Below are positions 34,771 through 43,395 of a DNA stretch of 64,000 bases, piece after piece. The position numbers and the translations under genes were made by a program. The notes under the pieces were generated by a model that saw only the letters and a list, made by a program, of their open reading frames with translations, did no database searches and was not told the DNA's origin. The stretch lies in contig JAUYQQ010000011.1 in assembly GCA_030697165.1 (NCBI GenBank), forward strand, positions 124,001-188,000, given 5' to 3'. This DNA comes from Acidobacteriota bacterium (GTDB lineage Bacteria; Acidobacteriota; Vicinamibacteria; Vicinamibacterales; UBA2999). Each line of letters begins with the position of its first letter. The first letter of the stretch is position 1.

Positions 34771-35658
34771 TCAGGCTCCCGGCTCGGCCGCCACAGGCTG
34801 CTGCTGGGCTGCGTATTCTTTGCAGATGGCGATGGCGAGCTGGCGCACCCGCAGGATGTAGGCCGTGCGCTCGGTCACGCCGACGCTCCCGCTCGAGTCG
34901 AGCAGGTTGAACAGGTGCGAGCACTTCAAGCAGTACTCGAGCGCCGGCAACAGCAGGCCGCCCTTGAACAGTTCCTCGCCGAACTTGAAGCACTCGTCGA
35001 ACTGCTGGCGATGGAACGACGAGAAGCGCTCGCGCGCGATCCCGGTCCCCTGGTTGAAGGCGTACTTCGACTGCTCCACCTCTTCGCGCAGGCGCACGTC
35101 GCCGTACGACTTGCCGCCGCCCCACGCGAGGTCGAACACGTTGTCCACCTTCTGCAGGAACATGGCGATGCGTTCGAGGCCATAGGTGATCTCGGCCGCG
35201 ATCGGCGACAGGTCGGTACCGCCCACCTGCTGGAAGTAGGTGAACTGCGTAATCTCCATGCCGTCGAGCATGACTTGCCAGCCAATGCCCCACGCGCCGA
35301 GCGTCGGCGACTCCCAGTTGTCTTCTTCGAACCGGATGTCGTGCTGGCGCGGGTTGATGCCGACCGCCTCGAGGCTGTCGAGATAGATCTGTTGGACCTC
35401 GTCGGGCGACGGCTTGAGGATGACCTGCAGCTGGTGATGCTTGAACAGCCGATTCGGATTCTGCCCAAACCGCCCATCGTCGGGACGCCGCGACGGCTGC
35501 ACGTAGGCGACGTTCCACGGCGTCGGCCCGAGCACGCGCAGCAGGGTCTCGGGGTGCGAGGTGCCGGCGCCCACTTCGAGGTCGAGCGGTTGCTGGATCA
35601 GGCAGCCCTGCGAGGCCCAGAAATGCTGGAGCTTGAGAATGAGGTCCTGGAACGTCAC
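34771..35658 (-). CDS. glyQ: Glycyl-tRNA synthetase alpha subunit
   Basis: The 295-residue GlyQ carries the class II catalytic core: [50 protein letters not shown] and [20 protein letters not shown]. These bind glycine and ATP. It is adjacent to glyS, as in most bacteria with the two-subunit enzyme. It follows recO by 6 nt. Confidence 0.97.
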   Translation of the reverse strand: MTFQDLILKLQHFWASQGCLIQQPLDLEVGAGTSHPETLLRVLGPTPWNVAYVQPSRRPDDGRFGQNPNRLFKHHQLQVILKPSPDEVQQIYLDSLEAVGINPRQHDIRFEEDNWESPTLGAWGIGWQVMLDGMEITQFTYFQQVGGTDLSPIAAEITYGLERIAMFLQKVDNVFDLAWGGGKSYGDVRLREEVEQSKYAFNQGTGIARERFSSFHRQQFDECFKFGEELFKGGLLLPALEYCLKCSHLFNLLDSSGSVGVTERTAYILRVRQLAIAICKEYAAQQQPVAAEPGA

Positions 35659-35664
35659 GGGATT

Positions 35665-36309
35665 CTACGAACGCCGCAGTTCGTTCAACACGCGAACGGA
35701 CCGGGGTTCCCTGTCGAGGTGCATCGTAATCAGCTTCCGGTGAATCAGTTCAATCTCTCGCAGGACCCGGCTGGTGGCGCCCAACGAATCTACATCGCGC
35801 GGGCCGATGCGCCGCACGCCGTCCAGGAACAGGGCCGCCCCGCTCGACAGCCGCAGGTCGGACGGATACACCCCCTGCAGCCGCAACAGCCAGCACTCGA
35901 AGTACCGCGCGAGCGCCTCGACCGGCGTGCCAGTGACCAGCGCTTCGAGCGCCGAGGTACCCAGCCGATACAGCCGTTCGTCCACATCCGCGTCGGCCGC
36001 CCACTCGTCGATCAACTCGGCGAAGTAGTGGCTGTAACCGAGCGCTTCCGGGCTGGGCGACGACAGCGGCGACCGCACCGGTTCCGCGTAGTTCAACCCG
36101 ACCAGCTCGCGACGCTCTTTCTCGAAGTACGAAACGCGCACTTCCGTGAGCGGCTCGAGCGCGGCGCCAAACCGTTTGCGCGACTTTCTCGCATTGGGTG
36201 CCACGCCCCGCTTCTTGCCCCGATCGCGCGTCAAAAAGACCACGATGCGGTCGGCTTCGCCCAACTTATAGGTGCGGAGGACGAGGGCCTCGGCCGTGTA
36301 CAGAGGCAT
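35665..36309 (-). CDS. recO: DNA repair protein RecO
   Basis: The 214-residue protein starts with an OB-fold (LYTAEALVLRTYKLGEADRIVVF) and continues into the helical RecO domain (YSHYFAELIDEW...RYFECWLLRLQGVYP). It helps RecF and RecR load RecA on SSB-coated DNA. No Cys zinc cluster is seen, and the protein is shorter than E. coli RecO. ATG 36309 is taken at the OB-fold start; the open frame upstream belongs to the mgtE region and has no homology. Confidence 0.88.
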   Translation of the reverse strand: MPLYTAEALVLRTYKLGEADRIVVFLTRDRGKKRGVAPNARKSRKRFGAALEPLTEVRVSYFEKERRELVGLNYAEPVRSPLSSPSPEALGYSHYFAELIDEWAADADVDERLYRLGTSALEALVTGTPVEALARYFECWLLRLQGVYPSDLRLSSGAALFLDGVRRIGPRDVDSLGATSRVLREIELIHRKLITMHLDREPRSVRVLNELRRS

Positions 36310-36337
36310 GCCGTAGCCGCCTATTGTACTCGGAGGC

Positions 36338-36400
36338 AACCACGATGACGCGAAGCGCACGAAGATTGGCCTTCTTCGTGTTTTTCGTGACTTCGTGGTT
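36338..36400. repeat. Inverted 9-nt array (CTTCGTG unit) after mgtE
   Basis: Arm 1 (36338-36365) is AACCACGATGACGCGAAG-like and arm 2 (36371-36400) carries TTCTTCGTG, TTTTTCGTG and ACTTCGTGG units. The arms pair imperfectly across a 5-nt spacer. It ends one base before the mgtE stop and fills the mgtE-recO gap. Confidence 0.7.
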
Positions 36401-36401
36401 T

Positions 36402-37769
36402 CTATTGGATCAGATACCGCAGGAATATCGTGGCCAGCCCCAGGAACGAGGCAAACCCGACGACGTCGGTGAAGGTGGTGATGAAGACCGACGACCCCAG
36501 GGCCGGATCCACCTTCATGGCCTTCAGCCCGAGGGGCACGAGCACGCCGGCCGTGGCCGCGACAAACATGTTGCAAACCATGGCCATGCCCAGCAGCAGC
36601 GCCAGAATCGGGTCGGCCTTGGTCGCCCAGGCCACACCGGCCGCGACAATGCCAAGGGCGAACCCGTTGCCCAGGCCGATCAACGCCTCTTTGGCCAGGA
36701 CCTTCTTGCCCGATTCCCAGCTGAGCTCGCCGAGCGCCAGGCCGCGGACAATGACCGTCAGCGTCTGGGTGCCGGCGTTGCCGCCCATGCCGGCCACGAT
36801 CGGCATGAAGATGGCCAGCGCCGTCACCTGCTGAATGGTGCCCTCGAAGAGTGCCACCACCGAGGCGGCGAGAAACGCCGTCACCAGATTCGCCAGCAGC
36901 CACGGTAGCCGCTTGGGAAACGCTTCCGAGGCCGGGGTCGTGACCCGCTCGTCACCCGACACGCCGGCCAGGCGCAACAGGTCTTCGCTGGCCTCGTCCT
37001 TGATGACGTCGATGACGTCGTCCACGGTGACCACGCCGACGAGCTTGCTTTCTTCGTCGACGACCGGCACGGCCAGCAGGTTGTACGACGCCACCTGCCG
37101 CGCGACCTCTTCCTGGTCGGTATCGACGCGGACGCTGGTGACTTCCGGCGTCATGATGCGCTTGAGCGGCGTCTCTGGCGAGACCAGCAGCAACCGGCGC
37201 AGCGAGGTCACCCCCACGAGGTGACGCCGGGCGTCGACGACGTAGAGGTAGAACACCATCTCGACATCGCGAGCGCCCTGCAGCGCGGTAATGGCTTCGG
37301 CCACCGTCAGGTCTTCGCTGCAGGCGAACACCTGGGGGTTCATGATGCGGCCGGCCGTCTGCTCGCCGTATTCGAGCAGGCTTTCGACCTGGCCCGACTC
37401 GCGGCGCCGCATCAACTCCAGGACTTCGGTCGACAGCTCATCAGGCAAGTAGTCGATCAACGCCGCCGCGTCGTCCGAGGCAATTTCCTGCAGCAGCCTG
37501 GCGATCTCTTCGGCGGACCGGCCGGTCAGCAGCTTGGCGCCCTCTTCGGGGCCCATTTCGCTGACGGTTTCCATGGCGAGGCGGCCGCTGCGCTCGGCCA
37601 GCAGCGAGAACACCGCATGCCGCTCGGTCTCGAGCAGCGCGGCGAACACGGGCGCCAGGTCGGCCGGGTGTTGTTTCTGGAGCAGGTTCAGGAGATTGGC
37701 CGTCGCGCCAATGCGGAGCAGCCGCTTGACAGAGTCGAGGACGACGTCGATTCGGCGGGACACGGCCAT
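36402..37769 (-). CDS. mgtE: Magnesium transporter MgtE
   Basis: The 455-residue protein has the full MgtE layout: an N-terminal helical domain (HPADLAPVFAALLETER), two CBS domains (TAGRIMNPQVFA, VVDEESKLVGVVTVDDVIDV) that sense Mg2+, and five C-terminal helices with MPIVAGMGGNAGTQTL as the pore signature. It is a Mg2+ channel that closes when cytoplasmic Mg2+ is high. No M-box or other Mg2+ riboswitch is visible in the 80-nt leader, which is occupied by palindromes. Confidence 0.95.
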   Translation of the reverse strand: MAVSRRIDVVLDSVKRLLRIGATANLLNLLQKQHPADLAPVFAALLETERHAVFSLLAERSGRLAMETVSEMGPEEGAKLLTGRSAEEIARLLQEIASDDAAALIDYLPDELSTEVLELMRRRESGQVESLLEYGEQTAGRIMNPQVFACSEDLTVAEAITALQGARDVEMVFYLYVVDARRHLVGVTSLRRLLLVSPETPLKRIMTPEVTSVRVDTDQEEVARQVASYNLLAVPVVDEESKLVGVVTVDDVIDVIKDEASEDLLRLAGVSGDERVTTPASEAFPKRLPWLLANLVTAFLAASVVALFEGTIQQVTALAIFMPIVAGMGGNAGTQTLTVIVRGLALGELSWESGKKVLAKEALIGLGNGFALGIVAAGVAWATKADPILALLLGMAMVCNMFVAATAGVLVPLGLKAMKVDPALGSSVFITTFTDVVGFASFLGLATIFLRYLIQ

Positions 37770-37790
37770 GCGATTCGAGCAAATTTAGCA

Positions 37791-37853
37791 CGGTCCGCCT
37801 AAAGGCGGACGCCACATTGATACCCGGTCCGCCTAAAGGCGGACGCTACATTA
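37791..37853. repeat. Two direct copies of a TAAA-loop palindrome
   Basis: CGGTCCGCC-TAAA-GGCGGACGCCACAT (37791-37817, split here at the loop) is followed after 7 nt by a second copy (37825-37853) that ends GCTACATTA. The last TTA is the era stop codon on the minus strand. The pair fills the mgtE-era gap. Confidence 0.85.
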
Positions 37854-38795
37854 CTTTCCCTTACGGCGGGCAGGCAGACCCAGTGTGTCGAGCATGCGCT
37901 CGTCCTCACGCCAGCCTTCGCGGACCTTGACGTGCAGATCGAGGAACACCCGCGCGTCGAAGAACGCCTCGAGCTCCTTGCGCGCCGCCGTCCCAATCTC
38001 CCGGATGCGCGCGCCGGCGCGGCCGATCAGGATCGGCTTCTGGCTGTCGCGCTCGACCAGGATGGTGCAAAAGAACCGCATCAGCCCCTTGGCGTCGGCC
38101 TCTTCGAACTTATCGACCACCACGGCCGTGGAGAACGGCAGTTCGTCACGCGTTTGTTGCAGCACCTGCTCGCGAATCAGCTCGGCCACGAAAAACCGCT
38201 CCGGCTGATCGGTGAGGTAGTCGTCCGGATAGATGGGGTCGCCCTCGGGCAGGTGCGACAGCAACACCCTCTCCAGCCGATCGACGTTCTCGCCGGTCAG
38301 CGCCGAGACCGGCACCAGGTCCGCAAAGCCCACGGCCTTTTCGTACTCGGCCAGCCGCGGCAACAGGGACGCCTTGTCCGCAATGTCGACCTTGTTGAGC
38401 ACGAGGACGCGCGGCACCTTCGACCGGCGAATGACATCCATCAGGAAGTCGTCACCCGCCCCACCTGGCTCGCTGCCATCGACGACGACCGCGATCACGT
38501 CCACTTCCTTGAGCGTGTCGAGCGCGGCATCCACCATGCGCACGTTCAAGCGATGCAGCGGCTTGTGCACGCCAGGAGTATCCAGGAACACGACCTGACC
38601 TTCGCCCCCCGACTCCGCTCGGGGCGACCCTGAGCCTGTCGAAGGGTCTGGATAGTTCTTAACGCCGACAATTCGATTGCGGGTGGTCTGGGGTTTGTCG
38701 GAGACGATGGCGAGTTTCTGGCCGACCAGCTTGTTGAGCAACGTGGACTTGCCCGCATTCGGGCGGCCGATCAGTGCCACAAAGCCGGCCTTCAA
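37851..38795 (-). CDS. era: GTPase Era with an in-frame palindromic insertion
   Basis: Era is an essential GTPase for 16S rRNA maturation. The 314-residue protein has G1 [19 protein letters not shown]3 DTPGVH, G4 NKVD and a C-terminal KH domain ([19 protein letters not shown]). Between RIVGVKNYP and QVVFLDTPG, in the turn before G3, there are about 15 residues ([17 protein letters not shown]) absent from E. coli Era. They are encoded by a 48-bp REP-like palindrome. The gene overlaps the upstream corC-like gene by 4 bp. Confidence 0.95.
   Translation of the reverse strand: MKAGFVALIGRPNAGKSTLLNKLVGQKLAIVSDKPQTTRNRIVGVKNYPDPSTGSGSPRAESGGEGQVVFLDTPGVHKPLHRLNVRMVDAALDTLKEVDVIAVVVDGSEPGGAGDDFLMDVIRRSKVPRVLVLNKVDIADKASLLPRLAEYEKAVGFADLVPVSALTGENVDRLERVLLSHLPEGDPIYPDDYLTDQPERFFVAELIREQVLQQTRDELPFSTAVVVDKFEEADAKGLMRFFCTILVERDSQKPILIGRAGARIREIGTAARKELEAFFDARVFLDLHVKVREGWREDERMLDTLGLPARRKGK
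38599..38646. repeat. 48-bp palindromic element inserted in era
   Basis: The element starts CCTTCG and ends CGAAGGG, with inner pairs (CCCCCCGAC/GCTCGGGG and ACCCTGAGC/TCGAAGGGT). At 48 bp it is exactly 16 codons, so the era frame is kept. It shares its core with 273-302 and 13151-13173. Confidence 0.75.
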
Positions 38796-40033
38796 CGCAC
38801 CGCCTCGCGCTCGCCGGCATCTTCGTCCTGGCGTCGCAGGCGGACGCGGGTGATACGGCGCTGTTCGGTCTCGAGAATCTCCACGTCGAGGCCGTCGAGG
38901 TCAAAGTGCTCGCCGACGGCCGGCACGCGGCCGAGCCGTGACAACAGGAAGCCGCCAACGGTCTCGAAGCCCTGGCCTTCGATGGTCACCCTCATGAGGT
39001 TGGCCATCTCCTCGACGTGGGTGCTGCCGCTGAACACGAACTGGCCGCCGCCCTCATCGAGGATCCGCTCGACTTCCACATCGTACTCATCGCGGATCTC
39101 GCCGACGATCTCTTCGAGCAGGTCCTCGACCGTCACCAGGCCCGCGGTGCCGCCGTACTCGTCGACCACGATGGCGCTTTGCAGACGCTTGCGCTGAAAC
39201 TCCTTCAGCAGTTCAGGTACCCGGTTGGTTTCGGGCACGAAGTGCGCCGGACGCGTGAACGGCAGGATCGGGCCCGAAGTGGGCGCGCCGCGCATGATCA
39301 GATCCTTCAGGAAGATGAAGCCGGTGACGTTATCCAGCGAGTCCTTGAAGACGGGAATGCGCGAGTACTGCTGTTCGCGAAACAGCGTGTAGAGCTGCTC
39401 GATGGTCGCCGATTGGTCGATGCCGATGATGTCGGGCCGCGGCGTCATGACCTCGCGCACCATCGTTTCGCGGAAATCCGCCAGGTTACGCAGCAGCTCA
39501 CGGGCCTGCCCGTCCTGGGCCGCTTCGACCTCGGCCTGCACCGGCGTCCTCTCCGTGGTGGGCGGGTCGGCGTGGCCGTTGCCGTTCGCCGCCGGTGCCC
39601 GGCGCCGGCTGGTGCCCACGCGCAGCAGTGCCGCCGTCAACGGGCGCAGCCCCTTCGCCACGACGTCAAACGAGGGCAGCAACACATCGAGCACACGTTC
39701 CGGGTCTCGCCGCACGATCAGCAGCGGGATCAGGTGCTCGCAGCTCAGCATGACGCCAATCACCGAGAGCACCAGCAGTGGGAAGCCGGCTGGATCGACG
39801 CCGGTCACCCGCGCGAGTAGCGCCGTTGACAGGACCGTGATGATCGAAAACAGGATGCGAACGGGAATGAACAGGCGGCGCGGGTCGTCCAGGTACCACC
39901 CGAGCGCGTCATCCCGGTCGGTGCGTTCGGCATGGATCCGGAGCGATAACCGCATCAGGGCGTTGAAGCCCGCCGACACCGTACCCAGGTAGGTGGCGGC
40001 ACACCCCAGCAGAAACAACAGCAGCGGTGTCAT
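38792..40033 (-). CDS. CorC/HlyC-type transporter-associated protein (CNNM/CBS family)
   Basis: The 413-residue protein has three or four N-terminal helices of the DUF21/CNNM kind, then a CBS pair ([36 protein letters not shown]) and a C-terminal CorC_HlyC domain ([35 protein letters not shown]). Family members affect Mg2+/Co2+ efflux. ATG 40033 overlaps the ybeY stop (ATGA). The order phoH-ybeY-corC-era is a widespread conserved cluster. Confidence 0.9.
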   Translation of the reverse strand: MTPLLLFLLGCAATYLGTVSAGFNALMRLSLRIHAERTDRDDALGWYLDDPRRLFIPVRILFSIITVLSTALLARVTGVDPAGFPLLVLSVIGVMLSCEHLIPLLIVRRDPERVLDVLLPSFDVVAKGLRPLTAALLRVGTSRRRAPAANGNGHADPPTTERTPVQAEVEAAQDGQARELLRNLADFRETMVREVMTPRPDIIGIDQSATIEQLYTLFREQQYSRIPVFKDSLDNVTGFIFLKDLIMRGAPTSGPILPFTRPAHFVPETNRVPELLKEFQRKRLQSAIVVDEYGGTAGLVTVEDLLEEIVGEIRDEYDVEVERILDEGGGQFVFSGSTHVEEMANLMRVTIEGQGFETVGGFLLSRLGRVPAVGEHFDLDGLDVEILETEQRRITRVRLRRQDEDAGEREAVR

Positions 40034-40521
40034 CGGGCCCGTTCTATGAGTCCTTCGCGCAAACCCGCCTTCTTGCGCAGCCGCGCTTCGGCGCGCGCCA
40101 TCTTGCCACCGTCGGTGTCGTGATCGTAGCCCAGCAGGTGCAACAGGCCGTGCAGCGCGAGCACCCGCAGCTCGGTGCTGACCGGATGCCCGGCTTCGCG
40201 CGCTTGTCGCGCGGCCACGCCGGCCGCGATGACGATATCGCCCAGGAACGACGCCGGGTTCATTTTCGTGTCCGCGCCAGGCGAAAATGAACCCGGCGTC
40301 CTGGCCGGAAACGACAGCACATCGGTTGCTGCGTCCTTGCCACGGAACTGTCGATTGAGCGCGCGCATGCGGCGATCCGACACCACGGCAATGCTCACGT
40401 CGCCCCGCGCCGACGCCGGCGCCCATTTCGCCAGCCAAGGGCCCAGCCCCCGTGTGGACAGGGTCCCGGAATCCGGCGAGGCGACACTAACGTGCAGACG
40501 GGCCGCTGCCATATGCGTCAT
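40030..40521 (-). CDS. ybeY: Endoribonuclease YbeY with an in-frame palindromic insertion
   Basis: The protein has 163 residues, or 160 from the ATG at 40512. YbeY matures 16S rRNA and takes part in ribosome quality control; the zinc site HGLLHLLGYDHDTDG is intact. Between TDVLSFP and LGDIVIA, normally a short loop, it has ARTPGSFSPGADTKMNPASF, most of it encoded by a 51-bp inverted repeat. Its start overlaps the 3' end of phoH by 26-35 bp. Confidence 0.93.
   Translation of the reverse strand: MTHMAAARLHVSVASPDSGTLSTRGLGPWLAKWAPASARGDVSIAVVSDRRMRALNRQFRGKDAATDVLSFPARTPGSFSPGADTKMNPASFLGDIVIAAGVAARQAREAGHPVSTELRVLALHGLLHLLGYDHDTDGGKMARAEARLRKKAGLREGLIERAR
40250..40300. repeat. 51-bp perfect inverted repeat inside ybeY
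   Basis: The arms GACGCCGGGTTCATTTTCG (40250-40268) and CGAAAATGAACCCGGCGTC (40282-40300) match over all 19 bases, with a 13-nt loop. The length is exactly 17 codons, keeping the ybeY frame. Its sequence is unrelated to the CTTCGAC family seen in era. Confidence 0.92.
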
Positions 40522-41446
40522 ACGCTTTCACAATTGCCTGCACGAGCTTGTGCCGCACGACATCCTTGTCGTCGAAATAGATGAACGAAATGCCGTCGAC
40601 CTTCCCCACCACTTCCATGGCCTGCACCAGGCCCGACATGCGCCCGATCGGCAAGTCGATCTGGGTGACGTCGCCGGTCACGATGGCCTTCGAGCCAAAG
40701 CCCAGGCGTGTCAGGAACATCTTCATCTGCTCGCTCGTGGTGTTCTGCGCTTCGTCGAGAATGACGACCGCGTCGTTCAGCGTGCGGCCGCGCATGAAGG
40801 CGAGCGGCGCCACCTCGATGGTGCCGCGCTCGAGCAGGCGATCCGCCTTCTCGACGTCGAGCATGTCGTAGAGGGCGTCGTAGAGCGGGCGGAGATACGG
40901 ATTGACCTTCTCCTGCAAATCGCCGGGCAGGAAACCGAGCTTCTCGCCAGCCTCGACCGCGGGACGCACCAGCACGATGCGGCTGACCTTCTTGGCAATC
41001 AGGTAACTCACGGCCTGGGCCATGGCCAGGTAGGTCTTGCCGGTGCCGGCCGGGCCCACGCCGAAGACGATGTCGTACTGGTCGATGGCGTCGAGATACC
41101 GGCGCTGGTTGGCCGACTTCGGGGCAATGCGCTTCTTGCCGGCCTGGCGCAGCTGGCCGTCCTTCAGGAAGTGGTCGCGCAGATCGATGGCGCCATCGTC
41201 CACCAGCAGTTGCGATGCCGTCTTCACGTCGCGGTCAGAAATGGAATGCCCGTCGGCGATCAGGCCGCCAAGCTGTTCGATGAGGCGCGCCACTTTGGCG
41301 GTATCCGCCGGCATCCCTTCGACCAGCAGTTCGTGGCCCTGGGTCCGGATGCGGACGTTGAGGAGGTCTTCGAGCTGCCGGAGGTTGACGTCGTAGGCCC
41401 CAAACAGGGTCGACATGCCCGTCTCGGGGACGGCTACCTTGCGCAT
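40487..41446 (-). CDS. phoH: PhoH-family ATPase
   Basis: The 319-residue protein has an N-terminal KH-like part (LEDLLNVRIRTQGHELLVEG), then the PhoH core: Walker A GPAGTGKTYLAMA, RPAVEAGEKLGFLPG, Walker B VVILDEAQNTT and TGDVTQIDLP. It is a predicted RNA-linked ATPase next to ybeY, an arrangement conserved widely. The 111 nt upstream of its start are noticeably A+T-richer and contain an imperfect GTTTAAC/GTTAAC repeat at 41476-41493, a plausible promoter region for the phoH-ybeY-corC-era chain. Confidence 0.94.
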   Translation of the reverse strand: MRKVAVPETGMSTLFGAYDVNLRQLEDLLNVRIRTQGHELLVEGMPADTAKVARLIEQLGGLIADGHSISDRDVKTASQLLVDDGAIDLRDHFLKDGQLRQAGKKRIAPKSANQRRYLDAIDQYDIVFGVGPAGTGKTYLAMAQAVSYLIAKKVSRIVLVRPAVEAGEKLGFLPGDLQEKVNPYLRPLYDALYDMLDVEKADRLLERGTIEVAPLAFMRGRTLNDAVVILDEAQNTTSEQMKMFLTRLGFGSKAIVTGDVTQIDLPIGRMSGLVQAMEVVGKVDGISFIYFDDKDVVRHKLVQAIVKAYDAYGSGPSAR

Positions 41447-41557
41447 CGACGTGGTACTAATTCAGCTATCTCCTTGTTTAACAGACAGTTAACTGCGTTT
41501 ACCGAGCCTACTCGCGCCCGCAGGTGTGGTTAAGGCTATCACTCTCCTGCGGCTTTG

Positions 41558-41592
41558 GGCACCTCAGGCACGCGAGGCACCTGAGGCACCCT
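41558..41592. repeat. 9-nt array after aspS (GCACCTCAG unit)
   Basis: Units GCACCTCAG, GCACGCGAG, GCACCTGAG and GCACCC, period 9, with CCTCAGG/CCTGAGG able to pair. It ends five bases before the aspS stop. Confidence 0.65.
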
Positions 41593-41596
41593 AAAG

Positions 41597-43363
41597 CTAT
41601 GCAATCGGCCTGATGTGCAACTCGCGAATCTGGCGCGGGTCGACAGTTGAGGGCGCGTCGCACATCAAGTCAACCGCCTGCGTCGTCTTGGGGAACGGAA
41701 TCACCTCGCGGATCGAGGTCTCGCCGGCCAGCAAGGCGCAAATGCGGTCGAGGCCGAGCGCCAGGCCGCCGTGCGGAGGCGTGCCATATTCGAGCGACTC
41801 GAGAAAGAAGCCGAAGCGGTTCTTGGCATCTTCTTCAGAGAGGCCGAGCAGGCGGAACACGTCGGCCTGCGTCTCGCGGTCGTGGATACGGATGCTGCCG
41901 CCACCGAGCTCCCAGCCGTTCAGGATCACGTCGTAGGCCTTCGCCAGCACCTTGCCGGGGTCCGATTTCATGAGGTGCAAGTCTTCTTCACGTGGCGCGG
42001 TGAATGGGTGGTTCACCGAGTCCCAGCGCTTCTCGTCGGCGTTCCAGCCAAACAACGGGAAGTCGGTGACCCAGGTCAGCTCCCACTTGCCTTCCGGAAT
42101 CAGGTTCTGCTTCCTCGCGACTTGGAGCCGCAGTTGGCCGAGCACCTTCGAGGCCGCCTCTGGAGCGCCCGACGCGAGCACCAGCAGGTCGTCCTTCGTC
42201 GCGCCCGACGCCTCGAGCACCTTGCGCGCGCCGTCGTCGCCAATCGCCTTGGCCGACACCTGAACGCCCTCGGCCGTGTAGCGGGTGTAGATCAACCCGG
42301 CGGCGCCCAGCTGCTTGGCCTGCTCCACCAGGTCGTCCACTTCACGGCGCGAGAACTTGGCCGCGCCCGGGATGACAAAGCCCCGGATCGTGCCGCCGTG
42401 CGCCACCGCCTCGCGGAAGATGCCGAACGGCGACTCGGTGAACAGCGGCCCGAAGTCCTGGATCTCCAGGCCGAAGCGCAGGTCGGGCTTGTCGTTGCCG
42501 TACTTCGCCATCGCCTCTGCGTACGGCATGCGCCTGAACGGACGCGGAATGTCGACGCCGATTTGCTTGAAGCACGCGGCGAGCGCGCCTTCAACGATCT
42601 CGAACACCATGGCCGGCGTGGCAAACGACATCTCGAGGTCGACCTGCGTGAACTCGAGCTGCCGGTCGGCGCGCAACGCCTCGTCGCGGAAACACCGGGC
42701 GATCTGCACGTAGCGATCGAAGCCGGCGATCATCAGGATCTGCTTGAAGATCTGCGGCGACTGCGGCAGCGCGTAGAACTCGCCCGGGTGCACGCGGCTC
42801 GGCACCAGGAAGTCGCGCGCGCCCTCGGGCGTTGACTTGGTCAGGATCGGCGTCTCGATTTCGTAGAAGCCGTGCTCGTCGAAATACTTGCGCAGCGCGA
42901 TGGTAATGCGATGGCGCAACGCGAGGTTGTGCTGCAACTGCGGCCGGCGCAAGTCGAGATAGCGATACTTCAGCCGCGTCTCTTCCGAGACGTTCTGATC
43001 CTCGGCGATCGAGAACGGCGGCGTCTTGGCCTCGTTCAGGATGCGCACCTGCCGTGCGCGCACTTCCACTTCACCGGTCGGCAGCGACAGGTTCACGGTC
43101 TCGGGCGAGCGGCGCTCCGCCTCGCCGAGAATGGCGACGACGAACTCCGAGCGCAGCGGCTTGGCCTTCTCGAGCAGGGCCGCGTCGCCTTCGATGATTA
43201 CCTGCGTGAGGCCGTGCCGATCGCGGACGTCGAGGAACATCAACGCCCCCATGTCGCGGACGCGGTGTACCCATCCCAGGAGGACGACGTTCTGGCCGAC
43301 GTCGGCGGGGCGAAGGGCGCCACAAGTGTGCGTGCGAGCGAGGGATCCGAGCTGTTCAGCCAT
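41597..43363 (-). CDS. aspS: Aspartyl-tRNA synthetase, bacterial type
   Basis: The 588-residue class II enzyme has an N-terminal OB-fold (VLLGWVHRVRDMGALMFLDV), motif 2 region RCFRDEALRADRQLEFTQVD, the bacterial GAD insertion (about 290-420) and motif 3 GLALGLDRICALLAG. It charges tRNA-Asp; whether it also charges tRNA-Asn was not judged. It lies 22 nt after hisS, a gap holding a TAA-loop palindrome. Confidence 0.96.
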   Translation of the reverse strand: MAEQLGSLARTHTCGALRPADVGQNVVLLGWVHRVRDMGALMFLDVRDRHGLTQVIIEGDAALLEKAKPLRSEFVVAILGEAERRSPETVNLSLPTGEVEVRARQVRILNEAKTPPFSIAEDQNVSEETRLKYRYLDLRRPQLQHNLALRHRITIALRKYFDEHGFYEIETPILTKSTPEGARDFLVPSRVHPGEFYALPQSPQIFKQILMIAGFDRYVQIARCFRDEALRADRQLEFTQVDLEMSFATPAMVFEIVEGALAACFKQIGVDIPRPFRRMPYAEAMAKYGNDKPDLRFGLEIQDFGPLFTESPFGIFREAVAHGGTIRGFVIPGAAKFSRREVDDLVEQAKQLGAAGLIYTRYTAEGVQVSAKAIGDDGARKVLEASGATKDDLLVLASGAPEAASKVLGQLRLQVARKQNLIPEGKWELTWVTDFPLFGWNADEKRWDSVNHPFTAPREEDLHLMKSDPGKVLAKAYDVILNGWELGGGSIRIHDRETQADVFRLLGLSEEDAKNRFGFFLESLEYGTPPHGGLALGLDRICALLAGETSIREVIPFPKTTQAVDLMCDAPSTVDPRQIRELHIRPIA

Positions 43364-43377
43364 TGTTCTTCAGTCGC

Positions 43378-43395
43378 CTCCGGCGTTAGCCGGAG
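43378..43395. repeat. Palindrome supplying the hisS stop codon
   Basis: CTCCGGC-GTTA-GCCGGAG. On the minus strand the loop gives the TAA stop of hisS, so the protein ends SG-stop, as rarA does at its own palindrome. Confidence 0.75.

Noticed and set aside
32637-34910. A 757-codon open frame on the plus strand
   Set aside because: It is exactly antisense to glyS, whose protein is conserved along its length. In G+C-rich DNA the opposite frame often lacks stops; the translation is Arg/His/Gly-rich without any domain.
37770-37850. Mg2+ riboswitch ahead of mgtE
   Set aside because: The 80-nt leader is filled with two palindromes of the dispersed family and is too short for an M-box.
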